Shown here in pieces: positions 1 to 6,088 of a DNA stretch of 10,307 nucleotides. The position numbers and the translations under genes were made by a program. Source of the DNA: an uncultured Eubacteriales bacterium. Its GTDB lineage: Bacteria > Bacillota > Clostridia > Oscillospirales > CAG-382. Position 1 is the first letter of the stretch. The number at the start of each line of letters is the position of its first letter. The notes beneath the pieces are model-generated. The model searched no databases. It was given only the letters and a program-made list of their open reading frames with translations, and had not been told where the DNA came from. Location of the stretch: contig URSI01000030.1 in the NCBI GenBank assembly GCA_900550505.1, forward strand, positions 1-10,307, in the 5' to 3' direction.

Positions 1-1059
1 TCGACGGGTGCCGAGAGCGGCGTAAAGGAGATCGCGGGGGATTATTCCATCGATATCTCAGGAGCCGGAATGGCTCTCACGTTGTACCTCCGTATCGAGG
101 AGAACGGTAATTTCAAATTCTCCAATTCTAAGGAATTTGAAACCGATAAGAACTCGGGAACGGTCAGAGCAGCGGACAGCGGCTATCTGATGGTTTATTC
201 CACGGTCAACGGCGAAGCCTCTACCGGCAAGACGACCTCATTTGAGAAGCAGGAAGACGGCAGCCTGAAATTCACGTCGGCGTTGCTTTACGGCTCTGTC
301 ACCCTGGTCAGCCCGTGGGAGAACGAGGATACCGGCGAGAGCGGTCACCACACCGCGGTCAAGCTCACCGAGGGCGGAGACGCTCAGGATGATTACAAGG
401 TGGAAGCAGGTCTTTACTATGTTTCCTATGAGAAGGAGTCCGGCATGGGCGGTTCCGTCACATATGAGTATTATCTCAACCTGAGAGAAGACGGCAAGTT
501 CACGGCTTTCGTCAAATTTCCGATGATGGGTTCCGATCAGTTTGCTTACGATTACGGCACTTACAGCATTATGGGCGCGATGTGCCGCCTTACGTCCGAA
601 GTCTACAAGGATTATGAGGACGATACAAAGGACCTCACCGAGTCGCTGGTCGCAACTTCCGAGACGGAATTTGAAGCCGATGTCAAGATGAGCCCCTTTG
701 CAAAGGAGAACGATACGGTAACGCTCGCAAAAATAGAGGCACCCCAGGATGCGGTCATCAGCTTTACCGGTACTCATGATCTGAGCATGGGAGAGATGAG
801 CGTCACGTTTGAGCTTGCGCTGACAGTCAACGCCGACGGCGCATATACCTTCACGAGCACGTCCTCCATGGGCGGTGAGCCCAACGTTCAGAACGGCTTT
901 ATCGGTCTGAGTTCTATGGGCACTGCTTTTGTCCTGCCCGACGAGGCAAACGAAGGCGTGACCGGTACGTTTGACTCCGAGACCGGAGAACTGAATGCGA
1001 AGTTCAGCCTCGGTGCCGGTTCGCCTCAGGATGTCAAGCTGACTGTGGTTACCGAGTAG
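1..1059 (+). CDS. 3' part of a beta-rich protein with three tandem modules, probably secreted (5' end outside window)
   Basis: The reading frame is open from the first base, so the gene begins upstream; 352 residues are visible and the ATG at 70 is probably internal, since there is no ribosome binding site before it and the module pattern is already under way. Three similar stretches follow one another: about residues 12-100, 136-245 and 255-352 of the visible part. Each opens with a short strand (AGDYSI, AGLYYV, FTGTHD), then a charged beta segment ending in an N/D-G turn (IEENGNF, LREDGKF, VNADGAY), then a Gly/Ser/Met-rich stretch and a closing strand. Composition is acidic, rich in Thr, Ser, Gly and Tyr, with one cysteine and no membrane segment, which fits an extracytoplasmic beta-barrel or beta-sandwich protein. 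Any signal peptide or lipobox would lie outside the window. I do not recognise a named family. The gene ends in TAG with no clear terminator directly behind it. Existence of the gene is well supported; its role is unknown. Confidence 0.8.
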   Translation, partial: STGAESGVKEIAGDYSIDISGAGMALTLYLRIEENGNFKFSNSKEFETDKNSGTVRAADSGYLMVYSTVNGEASTGKTTSFEKQEDGSLKFTSALLYGSVTLVSPWENEDTGESGHHTAVKLTEGGDAQDDYKVEAGLYYVSYEKESGMGGSVTYEYYLNLREDGKFTAFVKFPMMGSDQFAYDYGTYSIMGAMCRLTSEVYKDYEDDTKDLTESLVATSETEFEADVKMSPFAKENDTVTLAKIEAPQDAVISFTGTHDLSMGEMSVTFELALTVNADGAYTFTSTSSMGGEPNVQNGFIGLSSMGTAFVLPDEANEGVTGTFDSETGELNAKFSLGAGSPQDVKLTVVTE

Positions 1060-1150
1060 GTCCGAAGGTTGTCTGCCGTATATGGCCGGGTGTCTGACGG
1101 TATGACGTTTTAATGTATGACCGCGGGGTCCGCGGGGCGAAAACAAAAAT

Positions 1151-1191
1151 GCTCCGGCCGTCGCCGAAAACGAACGTACGGCGGCCGGAGC
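1151..1191 (-). terminator. Strong hairpin with a T-tract on the minus strand
   Basis: The arms at 1151-1163 (GCTCCGGCCGTCG) and 1179-1191 (CGGCGGCCGGAGC) pair over 13 positions with one G-U wobble and a 15-base loop. Read on the plus strand there is no T-run after the hairpin: the next bases are GGCAGAT and then the ribosome binding site of the following gene. Read on the minus strand the hairpin is followed by ATTTTTGTTTT (complement of 1140-1150), the form of an intrinsic terminator. No minus-strand gene is present to its right that needs terminating, so it may block antisense transcription, or work as a plus-strand 5' leader hairpin. Confidence 0.5.
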
Positions 1192-1198
1192 GGCAGAT

Positions 1199-1204
1199 AA
1201 GGAG
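1199..1204 (+). promoter_or_regulatory. Ribosome binding site AAGGAG fixing the start at 1212
   Basis: AAGGAG lies 7 bases before the ATG at 1212. This site makes 1212 a better start than the in-frame ATG at 1113, whose coding stretch would run straight through the 1151-1191 hairpin. Confidence 0.75.
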
Positions 1205-1211
1205 AAAAAAT

Positions 1212-1874
1212 ATGAGATCGGCACAGGCTTTTTTTAACTGGGCGTTCACCACGAGAGCAAAGACCGTCATGAAGATATACAATGACGAGCAGATATCGCC
1301 CGAGAAAATGTTTTTGAGCTTTTGCTCGCATGACCCTGCATTTATATCGCACGGTCCGGCGGGACTTAACGGCAGCATCAAGGGTATCGGCTTCATGCCG
1401 AAGCCGGAGTATCTTGAGGAAACGCTCGAAGCGTACATAAATCACATCAAGACATATGACCCGGAGGACAAGACATATTCAAAGCGCGGTCTCGGCGTGC
1501 TGATCAAATATATGTACGGCGAAGAGGCCCGCGACAGAGTCGATTTTGAGCATATAGGAAGCCTCGAGATGGCAAAGCTCCACTCTTATACGAATTACAA
1601 GGTCAACCCCGAGGCTACATTGATATTTTACCAGCCGCCGATGATATCCTATGAGGTCCGCGGTATCATGCACATTTATGATGAGACCGAATCGGGCAAA
1701 CGGGAAATATATCAGCAGTTCATCAACGCGCAGCACGATATGTATCACAGCCCTGACATGAACAGATGGCTGAAGTATCCTGCATACGTGCTCGACATCA
1801 AGGAGATATACGACAACAGCGCATCGAGAGAGGGCTTTGGCGTTCAACTTGAATATCCTGTGCCGAAGGAGTAG
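1212..1874 (+). CDS. Possible FMN-binding split-barrel (pyridoxamine 5'-phosphate oxidase-like) protein
   Basis: This is a 220-residue soluble protein without signal peptide or membrane segment. The start at 1212 is chosen for its AAGGAG site; a later ATG at 1269 (residue 20, MKIYNDEQ) is a weaker alternative. The part around residues 117-160 looks like the core of an FMN-binding split barrel: a short strand (SLEMAKLHSYTNY), then VNPEATLIFYQPP, then a strand ending in YEVRG and MHIYDE, followed by a helix (YQQFINAQHDMYH, 167-179) and a last strand AYVLDIKEIYD (191-201). That order of 'NP-x-hydrophobic strand, then strand ending in VRG' is common in pyridoxamine-phosphate-oxidase-like proteins, but the match is by eye and the N-terminal 110 residues, including SKRGLGVLIKYMYGEEARDR, are not explained by it. 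If right, it would be a flavin- or F420-type redox or cofactor-binding protein. It lies 80 bases before the transporter operon and could be transcribed with it. Confidence 0.6.
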   Translation: MRSAQAFFNWAFTTRAKTVMKIYNDEQISPEKMFLSFCSHDPAFISHGPAGLNGSIKGIGFMPKPEYLEETLEAYINHIKTYDPEDKTYSKRGLGVLIKYMYGEEARDRVDFEHIGSLEMAKLHSYTNYKVNPEATLIFYQPPMISYEVRGIMHIYDETESGKREIYQQFINAQHDMYHSPDMNRWLKYPAYVLDIKEIYDNSASREGFGVQLEYPVPKE

Positions 1875-1893
1875 ATCCCCGGCTGATGACGCG

Positions 1894-1920
1894 CGGCGCG
1901 CGGGGAGCTCCTGCGCGCCG
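1894..1920 (+). terminator. GC-rich hairpin between the 220-residue gene and the transporter operon
   Basis: CGGCGCGC (1894-1901) pairs perfectly with GCGCGCCG (1913-1920), and the loop contains the palindrome GGAGCTCC (1904-1911). GGC and then ATTTTAC follow, a short and interrupted T-run, so termination would be weak. Only 34 bases remain between the hairpin and the next ATG, leaving little room for a separate promoter. It may therefore be a leaky terminator or an mRNA-stabilising stem in front of the binding-protein gene. Confidence 0.45.
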
Positions 1921-1943
1921 GGCATTTTACCGAGTTTTTGTAC

Positions 1944-1947
1944 GGAG
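1944..1947 (+). promoter_or_regulatory. Ribosome binding site GGAG fixing the start at 1955
   Basis: GGAG sits 7 bases before the ATG at 1955. Starting here puts a textbook lipoprotein signal at the very N-terminus, whereas the in-frame ATG at 1886 would add 23 Arg/Ala-rich residues encoded by the hairpin. Confidence 0.7.
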
Positions 1948-1954
1948 TGGTGAT

Positions 1955-3838
1955 ATGAAGACCCTGACGAAGAAGTTTACCTCGCTGCTGCTCTGTTTTG
2001 TCCTTGCGGCGTCGGCAATAATGCTGACGGGCTGCGGCAGTTCAATTTCGGAGCGGAGAAACGACGATTCCTCCACGCTTTATGTGGGCTACGTGTCGTC
2101 GGCTTTTCCCACATCGTTCATGCCGTGGCTTTCGCGCGACGGGATAGCTACGACGGTCGCGAGCATGATATACAGCACGCTTTTTTCGTTTGACGAGACC
2201 ACAGGCGAATACCTGCCGTCACTCGGAAAGGAGTGGTGTTATACTGACTATGACGGAAATGAGCTGAGAACGCCGGACGGCGACATAGATTATGATGCCG
2301 TGGAAGCTTATTATTCGTCCGAGGAGCGCGATTACATGGTCGTCAAGGTCACGCTTTTTGACAATATGACATGGAGTGACGGCGAGCCGGTGACGGTGGA
2401 CGATATCTACTATACTTTCGATATCGCAACCGACAACGCGCTTTCGAATCACGCAGGCGCTCTCGCGTGGACGGCGGATCTCATGCATAAATCCGAAAAA
2501 GGCGTAAACAAAACGCAGGGTATGTTCACCTATGAGAATAACGATTACTGGAATCCCTATCCCATAACCGAAGAAGAGAAAGATACGGTCATATATCTGC
2601 GGGTAAACAAGGTGCTCGGCTCTGTCGCGACGCTGTTCACTTCCATACTGATACTTCCGGAGCATATCTGGGCTCCGCTCGTAACGGAGCAGCAGCAGCT
2701 GAACAACAAAATGCCTGAGGGCGAGTTTCTGTATCAGTATGAGAACCCTGTCGGCTGCGGTCCGTGGACGCTCGATAAATCTCAGTCCGGCAGGCAAATG
2801 ATAGTGCTCAAGAACCGCGGCGAGGATTATCACCTGAAGGCGGAGGACGGCAGCGACCTGTATAAGGTGGATACGATCAAATTCATGCTGTACATGGATG
2901 AGAATACCGCCATTTATGCGCTGCTCAAGGGCTATGTCGATATGCTCGACAATGCCATGAGCCCCAATTATCTGCGGTTGTTTGAGCAGGAGGAGAACAT
3001 ATTTGTTGCGAACGTCGGCGGAACGTCCGTGCAGACGCTGGTCATGAACGTAAATGCGCAGGATCAGTACATGACCCGTGAGCGGGAGCTGCTCGGGGAC
3101 GTAAGGTTGCGCCGTGCGATAGCGTTGGCGATAGATCAGGAACAGCTCATAGAGCGTGCGCTCAACGGCGCGGGCAGTACGGCTCCCGCCGGTCTTATAC
3201 TGACGTCCCAGACCGAGCTTTACAACCCGGCATCCGACATACTCTCCGGTGATTATGAACAGAGAGTCGCACAGGCAAATGCGATACTTGACGAAATTTG
3301 GCCGGATAAAGACGAAGCCGGTTACCGGCTCGCGGACGGGGAACGGATATCCTTTGACATCCTTGCAAATCCCGGTGAACTCGAGCTTGTATCGTTTTTG
3401 CAGGTGCAACTGCAGCGGATAGGCATAGAGGTGGAGTATAAGGCCGAAGGCTCGATGGCGGAGGACACGTATCTGTTTGACGGCGACTTTGATATGACCT
3501 TTCAGGCCACTATATTCAATGTGTCGAACGTAGACGTTATGTTTCAGTCGCATTTCGTGTCACTGAACCGGACATCGAATTACGGCAGACTGACCGACGA
3601 AGCGCTCGCGCTCAAGATAGAGGAAATGAGGAAAACACTGAATCTGCCTGAAAAGTACCGCATCATCGGAGAGATACAGACAATGATCGCCGGGCAGTAT
3701 TACAAGGTTCCGGTGTATTCTTCCAACGTCATCTCCGTGGCGCGTACGGATAGGTTCACGGGATATGTGGCAGGACCGGGGCTGACGCTGTTCAACGACG
3801 ATACTCTGAAGAATCTCGAAAGGGTGGTGCAGGAATGA
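1955..3838 (+). CDS. Peptide ABC transporter substrate-binding lipoprotein (OppA/DppA type, solute-binding family 5)
   Basis: This 627-residue protein binds the transported substrate outside the membrane and delivers it to the two permeases encoded downstream. It starts with a lipoprotein signal: positively charged MKTLTKK, a hydrophobic stretch, and the lipobox LTGC with the lipidated cysteine at residue 27, followed by a Ser/Asp-rich linker. Family-5 hallmarks are visible: STLYVGY at the mature N-terminus, LPSLGKEW, the signature WSDGEPVTVDDIYYTF at about residues 140-155, NPVGCGPW, the LRRAIALAIDQEQLIERALNG helix region, and the C-terminal FLQVQLQRIGIEVE and DFDM motifs. It is somewhat longer than many OppA proteins, with an insert of about 30 residues (YDGNELRTPDGDIDYDAVEA) before the signature. 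Ligand specificity cannot be read from the sequence; peptides are the default for this family. Its stop TGA overlaps the next ATG (ATGA), so the permease is translationally coupled. Confidence 0.95.
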   Translation: MKTLTKKFTSLLLCFVLAASAIMLTGCGSSISERRNDDSSTLYVGYVSSAFPTSFMPWLSRDGIATTVASMIYSTLFSFDETTGEYLPSLGKEWCYTDYDGNELRTPDGDIDYDAVEAYYSSEERDYMVVKVTLFDNMTWSDGEPVTVDDIYYTFDIATDNALSNHAGALAWTADLMHKSEKGVNKTQGMFTYENNDYWNPYPITEEEKDTVIYLRVNKVLGSVATLFTSILILPEHIWAPLVTEQQQLNNKMPEGEFLYQYENPVGCGPWTLDKSQSGRQMIVLKNRGEDYHLKAEDGSDLYKVDTIKFMLYMDENTAIYALLKGYVDMLDNAMSPNYLRLFEQEENIFVANVGGTSVQTLVMNVNAQDQYMTRERELLGDVRLRRAIALAIDQEQLIERALNGAGSTAPAGLILTSQTELYNPASDILSGDYEQRVAQANAILDEIWPDKDEAGYRLADGERISFDILANPGELELVSFLQVQLQRIGIEVEYKAEGSMAEDTYLFDGDFDMTFQATIFNVSNVDVMFQSHFVSLNRTSNYGRLTDEALALKIEEMRKTLNLPEKYRIIGEIQTMIAGQYYKVPVYSSNVISVARTDRFTGYVAGPGLTLFNDDTLKNLERVVQE

Positions 3839-4119
3839 AGGCGTCATATGTGATAAAGCGCATACTTCTGACGGTGTTCATTTTCTTTGTCGTCGTTACT
3901 TTGTGCTTCTTCATCCCGCGTATCGGGGTCTCGGATCCGGCGAGCAGGTATTACCCGCCGCAGACAGCGGGCATGTCGGACGAGGATTATGAAATAATAA
4001 GCAGTACGGGCTCGACGGCACCACCTTTGAGCAGTACATCCGGTATATGGACGATCTGCTGCACGGCGATCTGGGGACTTCGTATCAGGCGGGCAACCCG
4101 AAGGCTATCGACTGTATAG
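3835..4119 (+). CDS. N-terminal fragment of the frameshifted OppB-type permease
   Basis: As the sequence stands, translation from 3835 gives 94 residues: 55 genuine ones including TM1, then about 39 out-of-frame residues rich in Ser, Thr, Arg and Cys, ending at 4119. Such a product has a single membrane helix and cannot be a working permease. Confidence 0.5.
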   Translation: MKASYVIKRILLTVFIFFVVVTLCFFIPRIGVSDPASRYYPPQTAGMSDEDYEIISSTGSTAPPLSSTSGIWTICCTAIWGLRIRRATRRLSTV

Positions 4120-4820
4120 CGGAATGTCTGCCGTGGACGCTTGTGCTGTCTGTGACGAATCTGTTGATATCTCTTGTGATAGGCGTGATAATCGGTACGA
4201 TGGCGGCGTGGAAGAGAGGCCGCTGGCAGGACAGGGCATTGCTGAACGCTTCGACCTTCACGACTGCATTGCCGTCGTTTTTCATAGCGCTGCTGCTGTC
4301 GTTTTATCTCGGGTTTGAGTGGGAGATATTCCCGGCGTATACCGATCAGAATATGGTATCCGGCTTTGTATGGAACTGGGAATCTATATCCAAGGTCATG
4401 TATAACGCCGCACTTCCCATATTTTCTATGGCGATAGGCGGTATAGTGGGTTACGGTCAGTCAACGAGAAACAGTGTCATTGCGGTTTCCGGCGACGATT
4501 TTATACTTACTGCAAAGGCAAAGGGACTTTCAAACAATAAGGTCATCTACGGACATACATTGCGGAATGCGATGCTGCCGATAGTTACGCAGTTCGGAAT
4601 GAATATCAGCGGGTTGATCGGCGGTGCCGTGGTCATTGAAAAAATATTCAACTGGAACGGTATGGGCACGCTTTTCCTTACCGCCAACAGCAGCAATGAC
4701 TATCCGTTGATGATGGCGATAATGATATTTATGTCTGCGTTTGCGTTGGTGGCGAACCTCGTGACGGATCTGGTGTACAGCCTGCTCGATCCGCGCGTCA
4801 CGATAGGAGAGAGAAGGTGA
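4047..4820 (+). CDS. C-terminal fragment of the frameshifted OppB-type permease
   Basis: The second frame is open from 3993 and has its first ATG at 4047, giving 257 residues (MDDLLHGDLGTSY onwards) with the whole permease domain after TM1, including the EAA loop and last helices. No ribosome binding site precedes 4047 (CAGTACATCCGGTAT), and MDDLL is the interior of the usual family sequence, so this ATG is unlikely to be a natural start. Confidence 0.55.
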   Translation: MDDLLHGDLGTSYQAGNPKAIDCIAECLPWTLVLSVTNLLISLVIGVIIGTMAAWKRGRWQDRALLNASTFTTALPSFFIALLLSFYLGFEWEIFPAYTDQNMVSGFVWNWESISKVMYNAALPIFSMAIGGIVGYGQSTRNSVIAVSGDDFILTAKAKGLSNNKVIYGHTLRNAMLPIVTQFGMNISGLIGGAVVIEKIFNWNGMGTLFLTANSSNDYPLMMAIMIFMSAFALVANLVTDLVYSLLDPRVTIGERR

Positions 4821-6088
4821 AGAGCGTGAAGAGAACCGGCAGGACCGGGATCCTCGGCGGGATATGGGGATTTCTGAAAAAGCTTTGGAAGCACAGACAG
4901 GGCAGGATAGGCCTTATAATAGTGGCTGTGCTCGCGTTTTGCGCCATATTCGCGCCTTTGATAGTACCGAACGATCCGTATGACGTGACGCAGCGTGCGG
5001 AGAAGGGACTTCCGCCGTCGTGGGAGCATCCGCTGGGCACTACTATCACCACGGGGCAGGATAATTTGAGCATGCTGATCTACGGCGCAAGGTCGTCGCT
5101 CGGGATCGGGGTGATAACCGGTATAACGATAGCACTGCTCGGCTCGCTGCTCGGGATAGCGGCGGGATATCTCGGAGGATGGGTGGATACGCTCATAATG
5201 CGTGTGGTGGATGTGCTGCTCGTCATCCCGACGCTTCCGCTGGTCATCGTCATGACAAACGTATTGGGCACGAGCTACGCCGTCATTGTATTTGTTTTTG
5301 CTGCGTTCGGGTGGACGGGGCTCGCGAGAGTCATACGTTCGCAGGTGATATTGATAAAGAACGCCAATTACGTCAAAGCCGCGGAGCTTGCGGGCGCGAG
5401 CGAATGGTATGTGATGTGGCGTCACATATTGCCCGCCGTGTCCAATCTTCTAATCATGAGTACGGCGCTTACCAGTGCGGGTATCATGGTCGCCGAGGCG
5501 GGACTGAGCTTTCTGGGGCTCGGAAATCCGACTGCGATAAGCTGGGGCAGAATGCTTGCTGACGCACAGAGCAGCGGCGCGATGCTGTTCGGACATTGGT
5601 GGAGCATATTGGCGCCGGGTATCGGGATATTTCTTGCCGTGTATTCTTTCATGCGTATAGGTCTGGCACTCGAAGAGATACTCAATCCGCGTATGCGCAA
5701 GGGCAGCAGCATGGTAAAAGTATTCAAACACCTGAACAATACATATCTTGACGAGGTGTTTGCCTCGATGGATGAAGGCAGCATACTCAAGGGCGAATAT
5801 GTCGAGCCGGTGCGTGAGGAAAATGGGGATGCGCAGGTGGAATCGTTCGAGCCGTTGGCGACGGGCTTTACCGAGACGGTGCCGGTCGTGCCGATAATAG
5901 CGGAGGATGACGGACGGGACGACGAAACGCTCGGCTGCGATCTTTTGGGCAGCGACGGCGGCGAACGCGCATCGAACGCGTGCCGGGCCGGCAGTGCGGC
6001 GAGGCTGGCTGCGCAGCAAAAGGCCCAGGCTGCCGATGATGCTGCGGGCGATAAAGAGAAGGCGGGTGATCCTGATGAACGCGCTTGA
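4817..6088 (+). CDS. Peptide ABC transporter permease, OppC/DppC type, with a long acidic C-terminal tail
   Basis: This is the second membrane subunit, 423 residues. The GTG start at 4817 overlaps the preceding stop by four bases (GTGA) and has GGAGAG just upstream; a GTG at 4826 is a possible alternative. After a basic N-terminus (KKLWKHRQGRIG) comes TM1 (IGLIIVAVLAFCAIFAPLIV, about 32-51), the periplasmic HPLGTT motif typical of OppC, and several helices. The EAA loop YVKAAELAGASEWYVMWRHI (185-204) contacts the ATPases, and AEAGLSFLGLG and the final helix end at LEEILNPRMRKG (about residue 296). OppC proteins normally stop about here. This one goes on for about 127 residues: a stretch with LDEVFASMDEGSILKGEY, then a Pro/Val/Glu part, then an Ala- and charge-rich low-complexity end with no membrane helix, so it should lie in the cytoplasm with the ATPases. 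The transporter role is firm; the tail's function is unknown. Confidence 0.93.
   Translation: MKSVKRTGRTGILGGIWGFLKKLWKHRQGRIGLIIVAVLAFCAIFAPLIVPNDPYDVTQRAEKGLPPSWEHPLGTTITTGQDNLSMLIYGARSSLGIGVITGITIALLGSLLGIAAGYLGGWVDTLIMRVVDVLLVIPTLPLVIVMTNVLGTSYAVIVFVFAAFGWTGLARVIRSQVILIKNANYVKAAELAGASEWYVMWRHILPAVSNLLIMSTALTSAGIMVAEAGLSFLGLGNPTAISWGRMLADAQSSGAMLFGHWWSILAPGIGIFLAVYSFMRIGLALEEILNPRMRKGSSMVKVFKHLNNTYLDEVFASMDEGSILKGEYVEPVREENGDAQVESFEPLATGFTETVPVVPIIAEDDGRDDETLGCDLLGSDGGERASNACRAGSAARLAAQQKAQAADDAAGDKEKAGDPDERA

Larger units (their letters stand above)
1060..1211. other. Intergenic region with hairpins and a weak possible promoter
   Basis: This 152-base gap separates the beta-module gene from the 220-residue gene. 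It holds an imperfect direct repeat (GTCTGCCGTATATG near 1071 and GTCTGACGGTATGA near 1092), a small GC hairpin formed by two CCGCGG copies at 1121-1126 and 1130-1135, and the large hairpin at 1151-1191. The best promoter match for the downstream gene is CTGACG (1094-1099) with TATGAC (1116-1121) at 16-base spacing, only 4 of 6 matches in each box, so no promoter is called with confidence. Confidence 0.4.
3835..4820 (+). pseudogene. Peptide ABC transporter permease, OppB/DppB type, interrupted by a one-base frameshift
   Basis: This is the first membrane-spanning subunit of the importer. The ATG at 3835 overlaps the upstream stop by four bases. Residues 1-55 read well in the first frame: KR-led N-terminus, TM1 (ILLTVFIFFVVVTLCFFIP, about 11-29) and SDEDYEII. 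At 3993-4002 the family pattern jumps to the -1 frame, which continues KQYGLDGTTFEQYIRYMDD, then LLHGDLGTSY, the usual OppB sequence after TM1. Adding one base (for example one A in AATAAGCAG) restores a single 328-residue protein of normal family length. The rest then follows: LPWTLVLSVTNLLISLVIG, ALPSFFIALLLSFYLGF, the ATPase-contacting EAA loop (FILTAKAKGLSNNKVIYGHT, restored residues about 223-242), and the end DLVYSLLDPRV. The shift is a real mutation, a sequencing or assembly error in a short A-run, or recoding; there is no canonical slippery heptamer. The stop overlaps the next start. Confidence 0.85.

Noticed and set aside
1094..1121. Promoter CTGACG with TATGAC for the gene at 1212
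   Set aside because: Only 4 of 6 matches in each box and no extended -10; chance matches of this quality are common, so it is mentioned under the intergenic entry and not listed as a promoter.
238..1224. A 328-codon open frame on the minus strand across the beta-module gene
   Set aside because: It runs through the intergenic hairpin, has no recognisable motif, and the plus-strand frame shows repeated modules and a plausible protein composition.
2219..3553. A 444-codon open frame on the minus strand, antisense to the binding-protein gene
   Set aside because: Its translation is rich in Arg, His, Ile and Leu without domain pattern, and the plus strand here is a clear family-5 binding protein. 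GC-rich codon use leaves the opposite strand open by chance.
3990..4005. Programmed -1 frameshifting in the OppB-type permease
   Set aside because: There is no canonical X-XXY-YYZ heptamer, no clear stimulatory hairpin directly behind, and permeases of this family are not known to use recoding. A simple one-base loss is a better explanation, though not excluded without comparison.
5907..6074. An N-terminal extension of the OppD-type ATPase starting at the ATG at 5907
   Set aside because: The 56 added residues are Arg/Ala-rich, overlap the permease tail in another frame and have no family counterpart; the ATPase begins normally at 6075.
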